DNA from: Streptomonospora sp. PA3
GTDB taxonomy: Bacteria; Actinomycetota; Actinomycetes; Streptosporangiales; Streptosporangiaceae
DNA: 64,000 nt
Direction: 5' to 3'
NCBI RefSeq assembly: GCF_009728995.1
Contig: NZ_VTZW01000006.1
Location: 111,366 to 175,365 of the forward strand
Shown here: positions 51,918 through 61,639 of the stretch, piece after piece
Numbering within the stretch: the stretch's first letter is position 1
Layout: every line of letters starts with the position of its first letter
Program-made: the position numbers and the translations under genes
Notes under the pieces: generated by a model
Told to the model about the DNA's origin: nothing
What the model saw: the letters and a program-made list of their open reading frames with translations, nothing else
Database searches by the model: none

Positions 51918-52271
51918 GAGGCGGGCGATGCCGCCGCTCCACGGGAGCTCGTCCTCGAAGTCGCAGGAGGCGACCGCCTGCAGGCCGTTTTCCCAGAGCC
52001 CGTTCAGGATCCGCGCAACGGTCCGCACAGCGGCCTCGTCCGAAACACCGCCGTCGGCGTCGAACTCGACGAGCAGCGGCCATTCGACGAACCCGCCGTC
52101 CCCCTCTCCGACAACGCTCGGGTTGTTGCGGACATCGATCGAGTAGCCGTCGAGGTACATGGTTCGCACCTCGAAGCGCCCCCCGAACATATCGGCCATG
52201 AAGGACTGGAGATCTTCGAGGGAGATCCCGTCCACATAGATTTTGCAGTAGTCGTATTCCTTGTCAGGCAT
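51915..52271 (-). CDS. Putative immunity protein, 118 aa
   Basis: ATG at 52271 overlaps the toxin gene's 3' end by 8 bases. Product: DYCKIYVDGISLEDLQSFMA, FEVRTMYLDGYSIDVRNNPS, then PLLVEFDADGGVSDEAAV, ending GGIARL. No family recognised, but it is acidic, small, cytoplasmic, lower in GC, and follows a polymorphic toxin gene directly, which is the usual immunity-gene position. The stop codon TAG is formed with the TA of the MITE at 51916-51917, so the natural C-terminus may have been altered. Confidence 0.75.
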   Translation of the reverse strand: MPDKEYDYCKIYVDGISLEDLQSFMADMFGGRFEVRTMYLDGYSIDVRNNPSVVGEGDGGFVEWPLLVEFDADGGVSDEAAVRTVARILNGLWENGLQAVASCDFEDELPWSGGIARL

Positions 52272-54171
52272 CCCCGTCCACCTTGATAAAGGGAGGCCTG
52301 TCGAACTGGCCGCCTTCGCTGATGACCGAGACGTCGACCTCCATACCGAGCATCGCCTCCAGCCGCTTTCGCAGCGCACGCAGCCCTGCTTCGCCTGCCT
52401 GGATCTTACCGGTCTCCAGCGCGTGCATCATCGTCCGCTCCTTGGCGCTTCCCGGATTGGGAGAGCCGAAGCGCTCGGCGACCAGCTCCTCGAACCGCTC
52501 CGGGTCGATGCGGATTCCGATGTCGATGTCGGACGCCTCTTTCGCCGTCCCCGTCGCACGGCTGCCCTGGACGACTATCTCCCCGTCCAAATGCCCCACC
52601 GTGTTGCGCAGTTCCTCCGTCATTCCGGCGAACTGCTCCGGGGTAAGCCCTTGGGGTACCTCCAAGTCCGAATACTTGGGGCCGTCGTAGTCCGGGAAGC
52701 TTTCTTCCGCGGACTCCGGAGAATCCTCCGCACCGCCGGTGTCGCCGTCGCCCTCAGGGGTGTCACCGCCATCGGAAGGACCGTCGTCGCCGGGCCCCTC
52801 GGATCCGTCCGAGTCGGAGCCGGTGTGATCGCCGACCGAGCCGTCGCCGCCGGTCCCGGTATCCCCGCCGGCGGACCCGTCGCCCCCGGAGCCGCCTCCT
52901 CCTCCGTGCGGGGCGTCGCCGCCGGCGTCGATCGGATCACCGCCCCCGACCGGGCTGGGCTGGGCCTCGAATCCCTCGGCCTCGTCCAGGGACTCCTGGA
53001 GACCGTCCAGCCGCCCCTCGTCGATGCCCATCTCGTCCAGCCGGTCCTGCAGGTCGTGCGTGGTCTGCCCGGGCCCGTCGCCGACCTGCTGCAAGCTCTG
53101 GGTGTCGATGTCCTGCTGCGAGGAGTCGGAGTCGCCGTTCGAGCCGTCCGAGCCGTCGCCGCCGGCCGCGCGCGAGCCCTTGACCAGGGCCTTGTACACC
53201 CCGACGCCCACGAACATGCTGCCGATGTTGAGCGCGCCCTGGGTGATCACATAGCCCGGCCGGTCGCCCCACTCCCGCCAGGGCACGATCGCGTGGGCGA
53301 ACTCGGTCCACCCGGTGGAGAAGTTGCCCCACCACTCGCCGAAGGAGCTCACCCCCCAGCCGTCCTCGCCGTAAAACCCGACCAGGCTGCCGAGGCCGTT
53401 GGCCATGCCGCCCCAGTTGGTCTTGATGTTCTCCCACCACACGCCCCAGTCGTTGAGGCCCTTCCAGCCGTCCTGGCCGTAGACCCCGGTCAAGGCGCCG
53501 AGGTCTTCGACGAAGCCCACGGCGAAGTCCTTGATGCCGTTGCCGACGTCCTCCCACCACGGCGCGTCGTGCTCCTGGGGCGTGGCCCACGGCGTCTGCA
53601 CGCCTTCGGGCACCTCGGTATAGCCGTGGGCCTGCTCGTCCGCGCCGACCGAGCCCTCCTCGCCCGGTGCGGTGGCCACGAACCTGGTGCCGCCGAACAG
53701 CGCCGTGATGGCGTTGGCGCAGTTGCGCTCGGCCTCCATGTACTCGTTGAGGGCGGCCAGGACGTCGTCGTTCAGCGCGTTGTGCTCATTGACCTTGTCC
53801 TCGTCCTCGCGCCAGTCGTCGTCGCCCTCGATGTCCTCCAGGAACGACTGCGCGTCGGCCTTGAGGCCTTCAAGCCGCCCTTTGATCCGCTCGGCCTCGT
53901 CGGCGAAGGTCTCCAGGGCGGCCGCGGCCCAGGAGACCGCCCCGTCGAACTCGTCGCCCTTGGCCGCCACGGGCTCGATGGCCGCGAACAGGACGCCGTC
54001 CTCGGGCGCGGAGTAGATCCCTTCGAGCCCCTGCCAGGCGGACTTGATGTCCTGGCCCGCTTGGGAGATGTCGCCGCCGTCGCCCTTCAGCGCCGCGGCT
54101 GCGGTGCGCAGGTCCTCGGGTTCGACCTGGGGAATCGGAATCGCGCTCGGATCGATCAGGCCTTCGCTCAC
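52264..54171 (-). CDS. WXG-type polymorphic toxin with C-terminal nucleotidyltransferase domain
   Basis: A 635-residue protein. The N-terminal helical region has a WXG100-like turn (IKSAWQGLEGIYSAP) and coiled-coil segments to about 165. The middle is Trp/Gly-rich (PWWEDVGNGIKDFAVGFVED). An Asp/Gly-rich linker runs about 345-500. The last ~130 residues form a nucleotidyltransferase: GSRATGTAKEASDIDIGI (Gly536-Ser, Asp548/Asp550) and a third Asp near 613 (MEVDVSVI). Family knowledge: such proteins leave through type VII secretion and modify RNA or protein in rivals. The cognate immunity gene follows. No secretion genes are in the window. Confidence 0.85.
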   Translation of the reverse strand: MSEGLIDPSAIPIPQVEPEDLRTAAAALKGDGGDISQAGQDIKSAWQGLEGIYSAPEDGVLFAAIEPVAAKGDEFDGAVSWAAAALETFADEAERIKGRLEGLKADAQSFLEDIEGDDDWREDEDKVNEHNALNDDVLAALNEYMEAERNCANAITALFGGTRFVATAPGEEGSVGADEQAHGYTEVPEGVQTPWATPQEHDAPWWEDVGNGIKDFAVGFVEDLGALTGVYGQDGWKGLNDWGVWWENIKTNWGGMANGLGSLVGFYGEDGWGVSSFGEWWGNFSTGWTEFAHAIVPWREWGDRPGYVITQGALNIGSMFVGVGVYKALVKGSRAAGGDGSDGSNGDSDSSQQDIDTQSLQQVGDGPGQTTHDLQDRLDEMGIDEGRLDGLQESLDEAEGFEAQPSPVGGGDPIDAGGDAPHGGGGGSGGDGSAGGDTGTGGDGSVGDHTGSDSDGSEGPGDDGPSDGGDTPEGDGDTGGAEDSPESAEESFPDYDGPKYSDLEVPQGLTPEQFAGMTEELRNTVGHLDGEIVVQGSRATGTAKEASDIDIGIRIDPERFEELVAERFGSPNPGSAKERTMMHALETGKIQAGEAGLRALRKRLEAMLGMEVDVSVISEGGQFDRPPFIKVDGDA

Positions 54172-54554
54172 CGCGACACCACCACGGGTCGGTCAGCGGT
54201 CCCGTCTGGGGGTCCCCAGGGCGGGCCGATGAAGTCGTGTTCCGGTGGCCCGCCGCGCCCGCCCGCGTCCGCACTCCCGCGGGGGCGGGGCGGATTCGCG
54301 ATCGACGGCCGGGCAGGCGGTCCGCGTTCCATAGTGCGGAATCCGCGACAGCGGAGCGAGGTCTCGGCGCGTCCGGAAGCGGACGCGGCGCTGAGGCGCT
54401 GATAGGGGTGTGTGACCGGATCCGGCGGGAACCGCGGGCGCAGCGCGGCCGTCCGCGCCGGCGGAGGCGATCGGGCTCGCACCGCCCCTCATGCGGACGG
54501 CGCGAGCGGAGCCGGCGGCGGCGCGCCCCCGCAGGGCTCACCGCCGACCCGGGC
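54172..54554. other. Intergenic upstream of the toxin gene
   Basis: 383 bases between the convergent-facing ends of hisG (its 3' end) and the toxin promoter. GC-rich, no repeat, no gene. The toxin start (54171) has GGTGTCGCGGTGAGCG upstream with no clear -10. Confidence 0.4.
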
Positions 54555-55409
54555 TCACAGGCGGCAGGCGTAGATGTCGGTCACCAGGATCGCGCGGGCG
54601 CCCAGCTCCCAGAGGTCGTCCATGATGCGCTGGGCGGCCGCGCGCGGGACCATGGCCCGCACGGCCACCCAGCCCTCGCGGTGCAGCGGCGAGACGGTCG
54701 GGCCCTCCATGCCGGGGGTGAGCGCCACAGCGTCGTCGAGCTGCTCGGCGTGGACGTCGTAGTCCATCATCACGTAGTCGCGCGCCACCAGCACGCCGCG
54801 CAGCCGGCGCAGCAGCTGCTCGATCTTGGGGTCCTCCTCGGCGCCGCGCGGGCGGATCACCACGGCCTCGGAGGTGAGGATCGGCTCGCCGAACAGCTCC
54901 AGCCCGGCGTTGCGCAGCGTCGTCCCGGTCGAGACCACGTCGGCGACGGCGTCGGCCACGCCCAGCTGGATGGAGCTCTCCACGGCCCCGTCGAGGTGGA
55001 TGACGCGCGCGTCGATGCCGCGCTCGCTCAGGTAGCGCTCCAGCAGCCCCTCGAACGAGGTGGCGATGCGCTTGCCCTTGAGGTCTTCGACGGTCATCTC
55101 GGCGCCGCCGCGCGCGGCGAAGCGGAACGTCGATCCGCCGAACCCCAGCGCCAGCGCCTCCTCGACGGGCGCGCCGGAGTCCAGCAGCATGTCGCGGCCG
55201 GTGATGCCGGCCTGCAGGATGCCCTCGCCGACGTAGACGGCGATGTCCTTGGGCCGCAGGAAGAAGAACTCGGCCTCGTTCTCGGGATCGACCATGACCA
55301 GGTCGCGGGAGTCCTTGCGCTGGCGGTAGCCCGCCTCGCGGAGCATGGCGCTGGCGGGTTCGGCGAGCTGGCCCTTGTTGGGCACGGCGATTCGGAGCAT
55401 GTCAGCCAT
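54555..55409 (-). CDS. hisG: ATP phosphoribosyltransferase (long form)
   Basis: A 284-residue protein from ATG 55409 (MLRIA at 55400 is the alternative). Begins [27 protein letters not shown] site [20 protein letters not shown]; the C-terminal ~75 residues form the His-binding regulatory domain of the long form ([20 protein letters not shown]). First committed step of histidine synthesis; feedback-inhibited by histidine. Follows hisE in one operon. Confidence 0.97.
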   Translation of the reverse strand: MADMLRIAVPNKGQLAEPASAMLREAGYRQRKDSRDLVMVDPENEAEFFFLRPKDIAVYVGEGILQAGITGRDMLLDSGAPVEEALALGFGGSTFRFAARGGAEMTVEDLKGKRIATSFEGLLERYLSERGIDARVIHLDGAVESSIQLGVADAVADVVSTGTTLRNAGLELFGEPILTSEAVVIRPRGAEEDPKIEQLLRRLRGVLVARDYVMMDYDVHAEQLDDAVALTPGMEGPTVSPLHREGWVAVRAMVPRAAAQRIMDDLWELGARAILVTDIYACRL

Positions 55410-55489
55410 GAAGGGGTCCTCGGTTGAGCGTCGGCTTCGAGCAGGGCGCTGGCGCGGCCGGCCGCGGGCGGCAACGTGCCCGGACCGGC

Positions 55490-55753
55490 CTACAGATGCC
55501 GGTAGACGTCCCCGAGGCGCAGCCCGCGCGCCAGCATCAGCACCTGGAGGTGGTAGAGCAGCTGGGAGATCTCCTCGGCGGCGGCTTCGTCCGACTCGTA
55601 CTCGGCGGCCATCCACACCTCGGCGGCCTCTTCGACGACCTTCTTGCCGATAGCGTGCACGCCCGCGTCCAGGGCCGCGACCGTGCCCGAGCCCTCGGGG
55701 CGCGAGCGCGCCTTCTCGGACAGCTCGGCGAACAGCTCATCGAAGGTCTTCAT
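55490..55753 (-). CDS. hisE: Phosphoribosyl-ATP pyrophosphohydrolase
   Basis: An 87-residue protein from ATG 55753 (GGAAAGTGATC upstream; a GTG two codons earlier is possible). MazG-like metal site: [39 protein letters not shown]. Second step of histidine synthesis. Located 80 bases upstream of hisG, same strand. Confidence 0.96.
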   Translation of the reverse strand: MKTFDELFAELSEKARSRPEGSGTVAALDAGVHAIGKKVVEEAAEVWMAAEYESDEAAAEEISQLLYHLQVLMLARGLRLGDVYRHL

Positions 55754-55923
55754 GATCACTTTCCTCAGGCGGCGTGCCCTCCTAGCCTAGGCGCCCGGAG
55801 TCCCCGCTCGTGACCTCGGGCGGCCCCGCGGCGGGTGCCCGGCGGCGGCGCACCGTCGGGCACGGGCGCCGATGCCCCGCCCGTGCGGTTGCACACGCTC
55901 GGGGCTGCGCGCGGCGGCTGCGG

Positions 55924-56808
55924 TCACTCCGGCTCGCGCAGCACCTCCCGGTCGCTGCTGCGGCGCGCGGCCGTCTTGAGCAGTGTCCGGGGGAGCAGCC
56001 GGAGCAGGCCTTCAGCGGCCTTGTACTGCACCCCGGGCACGACCAGGGTCCGCCCGGCGGCCCAGGCGCGCAGGGACTCGGCGACCACCCGCTCCTTGGG
56101 CACGAACGCGAGGTCGGGCAGGCCCTTGTCCTGCACGCCGCGGGTCATCTCCGTGCGCACGTAGCCGGGCAGCACGGCCGTGACGCGGACTCCCCGGCCG
56201 GCGGCCTCCGCGGCCAGACTCTCGCTCCACTGCCGGACGAAGGCCTTCGTCGCACTGTAGACGGCCCCCTTGGGGTTGGCCGCCAGCTCCCCGGCCAGCG
56301 AGGAGATGTTGATGACGCCGGTGTAGGGCCGCGCTCCCGCGGCGAGCCCGGCCCGGCGGCGCTCGATCTGCACGGGGACGACCGCGCGGGCCAGGTGGAG
56401 GACCGCGCGGATGTTGAGGTCCACCAGCGTGTCGATCTCGTCGGGATCCTGGCGCGCGAACTCGCCGCCCCCGCCCGTGCCGGCGTTGTTGACGAGCAGG
56501 TCGATCGGTGCGGCGCCGCCCGCCCCGTCGGCGCGCAACCGCTCCGCCACGCGGGCGAGGCCGTCCGTGCCGGCGAGGTCGGCGGGCAGCGCGGTGGCCG
56601 CGATCCCGCACCGCCCCGTCAGCTCCCCAGCGAGCTCCTCGATGCGCTCCGCGCGGCGCGCGACCAGGACCAGGTCGTATCCGCCGCGGGCGAGCCGGCG
56701 CGCGAACTCCTCGCCGATGCCCGAGGAGGCGCCGGTGACCAGCGCGGTCCGGCGGTGGCGGCGCTCGCCGGATGCGGCGGGTGCGGATCCGGTGGGGTCT
56801 TGGCTCAC
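55924..56808 (-). CDS. Short-chain dehydrogenase/reductase
   Basis: A 294-residue protein from GTG 56808 (AAGGAGCAGCA upstream). TGASSGIGEEFARRLARGGY is the dinucleotide motif, NNAGTGGGGEF the central motif, SLAGELAANPKGAVYSATKA gives Ser and YxxxK. Classical SDR of the DltE/YqjQ type. Substrate unknown. The long in-frame extension upstream is basic and lacks any motif. Confidence 0.93.
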   Translation of the reverse strand: MSQDPTGSAPAASGERRHRRTALVTGASSGIGEEFARRLARGGYDLVLVARRAERIEELAGELTGRCGIAATALPADLAGTDGLARVAERLRADGAGGAAPIDLLVNNAGTGGGGEFARQDPDEIDTLVDLNIRAVLHLARAVVPVQIERRRAGLAAGARPYTGVINISSLAGELAANPKGAVYSATKAFVRQWSESLAAEAAGRGVRVTAVLPGYVRTEMTRGVQDKGLPDLAFVPKERVVAESLRAWAAGRTLVVPGVQYKAAEGLLRLLPRTLLKTAARRSSDREVLREPE

Positions 56809-57067
56809 TGCTGCTCCTTCTCTTTCCGGATGGCGCGGGCCCTGGCGGGTCCGGCGGCGCGTGCGCCGGGACGGCCCCGCCCCGCCCGGCGCCGGGCCCC
56901 TGCGGCTCCTGCCTGCGATCTTCTCGCGGTGTCGAAGGTGCGCGGCGCCCGCCCGATCGGATTCGTCCGAGGGGCCGGCCGCCCCGTCGGGCTGCGCCGG
57001 AGTGTTCCACGCCACACACCGGCCCGGCTAACCCGCGGCTTAGGGCGGGAGCCACTACCGTTCAAGC

Positions 57068-57763
57068 ATGGCAGCCCCACAGAATCCACTGCAGTCAACA
57101 GGTCTCGATTCGCGGCTCCGCGACGCCGGGCTCTTCATCCGGCAGGCGATCCGCACCTTCCGCGCCACGGGCGCGGTGGCTCCCAGCAGCCGCGCCCTCG
57201 GACACGCGCTGGCCCGCTACATCGACCAGCGCGAGGACCCCGACGCCCAGCTCTCGATCATGGAGGCCGGAGCAGGCACCGGAGCCGTCTCCCGGGTGAT
57301 CGCCCAGCACATGCGCAAGGGCGACACCATCGACCTGGTGGAGTCCAACCCGGAGTTCGCCGGGCGCCTGGCCGACCTGCTCGCCTCCGATCCGGAACTG
57401 AACCCCATCGCCGACAGCGCGACCGTGCACCAGATGCTGGTGACCGATCTGGGCCCCGACCGGCGCTACGACGTCATCGTCTCCGGGCTGCCCTTCGCCA
57501 ACTTCACGGCGGAGGAGGTCCGCGAGATCCTGGAGTACTACTTCTCCGTGCTGCGGCCCGGCGGCCACGTCTCCCTGTTCGGCTACCTCTACACCAAGCA
57601 GGTCAAGGCGGTCGTCGCCCCCCGCGAGGACTACCTGCGCCAGGCCCGCTCCAGCTGGGTCGTCGAGGAGTGGGTCAACCGCTACGGGATCGGCACCGAA
57701 CGGGTTCTCGCCAATCTGCCCCCGGCCTGGATCCACCACCTGCGCAAGCCCGCCGAGGACTGA
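57068..57763 (+). CDS. Class I SAM methyltransferase (phospholipid N-methyltransferase-like)
   Basis: A 231-residue protein. Motif I SIMEAGAGTGAVSRVIAQHM, motif II DTIDLVESNPEFAGRLA, motif IV RRYDVIVSGLPFANFTAEEV (the PmtA-like GLPFANF), then LRPGGHVSLFGYL. Family knowledge: PmtA-type enzymes methylate phosphatidylethanolamine, but related actinobacterial proteins have untested substrates. Stand-alone gene, divergent from SDR. Confidence 0.88.
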   Translation: MAAPQNPLQSTGLDSRLRDAGLFIRQAIRTFRATGAVAPSSRALGHALARYIDQREDPDAQLSIMEAGAGTGAVSRVIAQHMRKGDTIDLVESNPEFAGRLADLLASDPELNPIADSATVHQMLVTDLGPDRRYDVIVSGLPFANFTAEEVREILEYYFSVLRPGGHVSLFGYLYTKQVKAVVAPREDYLRQARSSWVVEEWVNRYGIGTERVLANLPPAWIHHLRKPAED

Positions 57764-57866
57764 CGCTCGCCCGGCCGGACCCCGCCCCGCCGCCTCCCGC
57801 GGCGGGCCGCGCCCGTGCGCGCCTCCTCGGTGGCCGCGCCGCGCGCCTGGGCGGTTCCGGGCCCGG

Positions 57867-58814
57867 TCACACCGCCCGGGAGCCGCCGGCCTCAGCGGGG
57901 GCCGTGCCGGGGCCGGCCGCGGCCGGCGGGCTCGCGGCCGCGGCGAGTTCGTCCAGCATCGCGGCGACCGCCGGCGGCTGCGGTCCCGCTGTCACCGCCG
58001 CGAAGATCCGGCGCGAGCCGAGTTCCGGCAGGGCGAGTCGGACGACGCCCGGTTCACTGTGGCAGGCGAAGGCCAGGGCGGGCAGCGCGGAGACCGCCAA
58101 GCCGCAGGCCACCAGCCGCTGCACGGCCACGTACTGGTCGGTGGCGAAGTCGATCCGCGGCTCGAAGCCCGCTGCGCGGCACCGGAACTCCAGGTGGCCG
58201 CGGCACCGCTCGCATCCCGAGGCCCAGGCCGCACCGGCGAGGTCGCCCAGGTGCGGCCGCTCGGCCGCCGCGGCCGGATGCCCATCGGGCACGGCCAGCA
58301 GGACCGGGTCGCGCAGCAGGGGGACGGACCGCAGCCGCTCGTCGGCGTCGCCGGGGGTCTCCGCGTAGTCGAAGGCGACCGCGATGTCGGCCTCGCCGCT
58401 CCGCAGCGCCGCGAACGCCGCGGCGGGCTCGGCCTCGGCCAGCTCGACCCGCACGTCCGGGGCCCGCCGGCGGAGGGCGGCCAGCGCCTCGGGCACGAAC
58501 CCCGAGACCGCCGTCGGGAACGCCGCCAGGCGCACCCGCCCGGCGCGCAGGCCGGCGATGGCCGCGACCTTCTCGTCGGCCTCGGCGAGCGCGGCCAGGG
58601 CGCTGTCGGCGTGCTCCACCAGGACCCGGCCCGCTTCGGTCAGGCGCACCCCGCGCGCGTGGCGCACGACCAGCGGGGTGCCGGCCTCGGCCTCCAGCCG
58701 GGAGATGTGGTGCGAGATCGCCGGCTGGCTGTAGCACAGCGCCGCGGCGGCCGCGCTCATCGAGCCGAGGCGGGCGACCTCGCGCAGCACGCGCAGCCGG
58801 TGCAGTTCGAACAC
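57867..58814 (-). CDS. LysR-family transcriptional regulator
   Basis: A 315-residue protein from GTG 58814 ([20 protein letters not shown]). [23 protein letters not shown], then an effector domain with [20 protein letters not shown]. It contains a Cys pair (SGCERCRGH) possibly redox- or metal-sensitive. Divergent from the class V aminotransferase gene (93-base gap), its likely target. Confidence 0.92.
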   Translation of the reverse strand: MFELHRLRVLREVARLGSMSAAAAALCYSQPAISHHISRLEAEAGTPLVVRHARGVRLTEAGRVLVEHADSALAALAEADEKVAAIAGLRAGRVRLAAFPTAVSGFVPEALAALRRRAPDVRVELAEAEPAAAFAALRSGEADIAVAFDYAETPGDADERLRSVPLLRDPVLLAVPDGHPAAAAERPHLGDLAGAAWASGCERCRGHLEFRCRAAGFEPRIDFATDQYVAVQRLVACGLAVSALPALAFACHSEPGVVRLALPELGSRRIFAAVTAGPQPPAVAAMLDELAAAASPPAAAGPGTAPAEAGGSRAV

Positions 58815-58906
58815 GGCAGCACGGTAGCAGCGGTATCGAAGTTTTCTTGGGGTCGTGCGGAAGAGTTCCGATTGTCCTTGGGCCGGAGCGGGCGCAGGAT
58901 CGAGGC

Positions 58907-60130
58907 ATGGACGACCACGGCATCGAGGGACACGGCGGTTACGAGCGGGCGGTGGGCATCCGCGCATCGAGCGGGGCCGCGGCCGGCGAACGCGCCGTGC
59001 CCGGCGGCCTGCTGCCCGCCGGCGTCGCCGACCGCTTCGCCACCGCGGGCACCGGAACCGCGTATCTGGACACCGCCAGCTACGGACTGCCGCCGCGGGC
59101 AGCGCACGAGGCGGCGCTGCGCGCCGAGCGCGATCGCGCGGTCGGCCGGCTGTCCATGGAAGACATGGGCGCCGCCCTGACCGAATCGCGCGCCGCCTTC
59201 GCCCGCCTGCTGGGGCTGACCCCCGACCGCGTCGCCGCGGGCTCGCACACCTCGCAGTTCGTGGGCCTGGTCGCCGCCTCTCTGCCCGACGGCGCCGAGG
59301 TGGTGGCCTGCGACCGCGACTTCACCTCGCTGCTGTTCCCGCTGCTGGCGCAGCAGGAGCGCGGGGTGCGCGTGCGCCTGGTCCCGCTGGAGGAGCTGGC
59401 CGCGGCCGTGCGGCCGTCGACGGACCTCGTCGCCGTCTCGGCCGTGCAGTCGGCGGACGGCGCCCTCGCACCGCTGGCCGAACTGGTGGCGGCCGCCGCG
59501 GCGAACGGCGCGCGGACGCTGGTCGACGCCACTCAGGCCGCCGGCTGGCTGCCGCTGCCGGCCGACCGGATCGACCTGCTGGTCTGCAGCGCCTTCAAGT
59601 GGCTGCTCGCGCCCCGCGGCACCTGCTTTCTGGCGGGCACGCCCGAGGCCCTGGCCGACCTGCCGCCGCTGGCGGCGGGCTGGTACGCGGGCGCCGAGAT
59701 CTGGGACTCGATCTACGGCGGACCGCTGCGGCTGGCCGAGGACGCGCGCAGATTCGACCTGCCGCCGGTCTGGGCGTCGTGGGCCGGGCAGGTGCCCGCG
59801 CTGGAGTTGCTGGAGGAGGTCGGCATCGAGGCGATCCACCGACACAACCTGGCGCTGGCCGCGCGGTTCCGGTCCGGGCTGGGGCTCGGCCCCGGCGAGT
59901 CGGCGATCGTCTCGGTGGCGCTGCCGCCCGGCAGCGCCGACCGGCTGGCCCGCGACGGCGTGATCGCCTCCGAGCGGGCGGGGAGGGTGCGCTTCTGCTT
60001 CCACCTCTCCACCACGGCGTCCGACGTCGACCGGGCGGTCGAGGCCGTCACGGCACTGCGCGCGGGTGAGCGCGCGGGTGAGCGCGCATCGAGGGACCGC
60101 GGTCGGTCAACTTCAGTTGACAACACCTAG
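58907..60130 (+). CDS. Class V aminotransferase-fold PLP enzyme
   Basis: A 407-residue protein from ATG 58907. Order of motifs: [58 protein letters not shown] (Asp), then [19 protein letters not shown] with the PLP lysine. Like cysteine desulphurases, isopenicillin-N epimerases or EgtE C-S lyases; no catalytic cysteine loop is evident. Its last codons carry a GTCAAC-TTCA-GTTGAC palindrome of the next gene's control region. Probably regulated by the divergent LysR. Confidence 0.88.
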   Translation: MDDHGIEGHGGYERAVGIRASSGAAAGERAVPGGLLPAGVADRFATAGTGTAYLDTASYGLPPRAAHEAALRAERDRAVGRLSMEDMGAALTESRAAFARLLGLTPDRVAAGSHTSQFVGLVAASLPDGAEVVACDRDFTSLLFPLLAQQERGVRVRLVPLEELAAAVRPSTDLVAVSAVQSADGALAPLAELVAAAAANGARTLVDATQAAGWLPLPADRIDLLVCSAFKWLLAPRGTCFLAGTPEALADLPPLAAGWYAGAEIWDSIYGGPLRLAEDARRFDLPPVWASWAGQVPALELLEEVGIEAIHRHNLALAARFRSGLGLGPGESAIVSVALPPGSADRLARDGVIASERAGRVRFCFHLSTTASDVDRAVEAVTALRAGERAGERASRDRGRSTSVDNT

Positions 60131-60148
60131 GCGTCAACATAAATTGAC
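60106..60148. promoter_or_regulatory. Pair of GTCAA/TTGAC palindromes before the ClpC-N gene
   Basis: GTCAACTTCAGTTGAC (60106-60121) and GTCAACATAAATTGAC (60133-60148): two 16-bp inverted repeats with arms GTCAA/TTGAC, centres 27 bases apart. The first lies in the 3' end of the upstream aminotransferase gene. They are 68-110 bases upstream of the ClpC-N start, so they are likely operators; no regulator gene is adjacent. Confidence 0.7.
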
Positions 60149-60215
60149 GACCAGGCGGGCGACACCCCACGGCTCGCCGAAACCGCCACCACGTTGGAAA
60201 GGCAGGCGAACCCGC

Positions 60216-60734
60216 ATGTTCGAGCGGTTCACAGCAGACGCACGCCAGGCGGTCATCCTGGCCCAGGAAGAGGCGCGCACAATCGGGCACCGCCATATCG
60301 GCACCGAGCACCTGCTGCTCGCCCTGGCGGCCGAAGGAGCGGGCACCGGCTCGCAAGCGCTGCACGAACACGGCGCCGATCCCGATACTCTGCGCGCCGC
60401 GGTCCGGCGGCTGTCCCCGGCTCGGTCCGAACCCGAGCCCGTCGGGGCGGGGGCCGGCCCCCGCCCCGGCCCGCGGAGGCGCGGCCTGCTGGCCCGCTTA
60501 CGGGGCACCGGCGGCGGACACGTCCCCTTCACCAAGCGGTGCAAGCAGGCGCTTGAGCAGTCGCTCCGCGTCGCCCTGGACCGCAAGCACACGTCCATCG
60601 ACAGCGGCCACGTGCTGCTGGGGCTTCTGCGCATCCCCGAATCGACGGCGGGCCGCGTCCTGGCCGACTCCGGAATCGACGCGGGGGACCTCCGCGCCAC
60701 GGCTGAGCGAATCGTGGACGGTTCCGGGAACTGA
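60216..60734 (+). CDS. Clp N-terminal-domain protein (ClpC-N, no ATPase)
   Basis: A 172-residue protein from ATG 60216. Two Clp_N repeats: MFERFTADARQAVILAQEEA with IGTEHLLLALAAEGAG, and FTKRCKQALEQSLRVALDRK with IDSGHVLLGLLRIPEST, joined by a Pro/Arg-rich linker (about 70-95). Family knowledge: free-standing Clp_N proteins may act as adaptors or ClpC/ClpS antagonists. Upstream control by two GTCAA palindromes suggests stress induction. Confidence 0.9.
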   Translation: MFERFTADARQAVILAQEEARTIGHRHIGTEHLLLALAAEGAGTGSQALHEHGADPDTLRAAVRRLSPARSEPEPVGAGAGPRPGPRRRGLLARLRGTGGGHVPFTKRCKQALEQSLRVALDRKHTSIDSGHVLLGLLRIPESTAGRVLADSGIDAGDLRATAERIVDGSGN

Positions 60735-60780
60735 CCGGGAGTCCGATCGGGAGTCCGACCGGGAGCCCGACCGGGAGTCC
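60733..60780 (+). repeat. 12-bp tandem repeat after the ClpC-N gene
   Basis: Four copies of GACCGGGAGTCC with one or two changes, starting inside the stop codon region of the ClpC-N gene. Confidence 0.8.
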
Positions 60781-60857
60781 GAGACCGGCGGCGAGGAGGG
60801 CGCGCGGTTCAGGCCGCGCACCCCGCCGGGCGCCCGGCGGCGCCCTTCACCTGCCGC

Positions 60858-61514
60858 TCACCTCGCGTGCGCCTGGGCGGCGAGTTCGGCGAGCCGGGCG
60901 GGCGTTCCGGCCATGATGTCGGCGGCGTGGCGGGTGATCAGCTCGATCGGCCAGTCCCACCAGCGGGCTTCGAGGAGGAGCCGCACGTCCGCGGGCCCGA
61001 AGCGGGAGCGGATCGTCCGCGCCGGGTTGCCGCCGACCACGGTGTAGGGCTCGACGTCGGCGGTGACGACGCTGTAGGCGGCCACCACGGCGCCGTCACC
61101 GATGGAGACACCCGGCATCACCGCCGCCTCGCGGCCGATCCAGACGTCATTGCCGATGACCGTGTCCCCCTTGGCCGGTATGGCCAGGAACGCCTCCAGC
61201 GTGTTCTCCGTCCACTCCCCGCCGAACATGGTGAAGGGGAAGGTCGAGGGCCCCGCCATCGGATGGGTGCCGCCGGGCATCAGGAACCGCGCCCCCGGAC
61301 CGATGGCGGAGAACCTGCCGATGACGAGGCGCTGGGGCCCGTAGTTGTAGAAGACGTTCTCCGCCTCGAAGGGGCCGCGCCGGCCTTCGTCGTCGTAGTA
61401 GGTGTACTCGCCGACCTCGATGAACTCCGAGGTGACCTGGTTGCGCAGGAACACGACGTTGTCCAGGTCGTCCCGCGTCGTCGGGTGCAGCCGAGACGGA
61501 TCGGGTGCGGGCAC
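60858..61514 (-). CDS. CatB/Vat-type hexapeptide O-acetyltransferase
   Basis: A 218-residue protein from GTG 61514. Left-handed beta-helix repeats with a catalytic His: [20 protein letters not shown], then [40 protein letters not shown]. This pattern is typical of xenobiotic acetyltransferases (CatB, Vat). It may inactivate a hydroxylated antibiotic or act in glycan acetylation. Confidence 0.93.
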   Translation of the reverse strand: MPAPDPSRLHPTTRDDLDNVVFLRNQVTSEFIEVGEYTYYDDEGRRGPFEAENVFYNYGPQRLVIGRFSAIGPGARFLMPGGTHPMAGPSTFPFTMFGGEWTENTLEAFLAIPAKGDTVIGNDVWIGREAAVMPGVSIGDGAVVAAYSVVTADVEPYTVVGGNPARTIRSRFGPADVRLLLEARWWDWPIELITRHAADIMAGTPARLAELAAQAHAR

Positions 61515-61639
61515 GGTGCGGTCCCTTCCGGGATGGATGCGGCGCGGCCGCGGGATGGCGGCCGCCGGAGCGCGGCCGATGCAGATGCCCCAGGTACCGC
61601 AGGCAGACCTCCCGCTCAGCCGCAGACGACCTTAGAGCG

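Noticed and set aside
52261..54402. A 713-residue forward frame over the toxin gene
   Set aside because: Antisense to a gene with clear domains and an overlapping immunity gene.
57815..58906. N-terminal extension of the class V aminotransferase frame
   Set aside because: About 360 residues of Arg/Pro-rich translation antisense to the LysR gene; the enzyme is complete from 58907.
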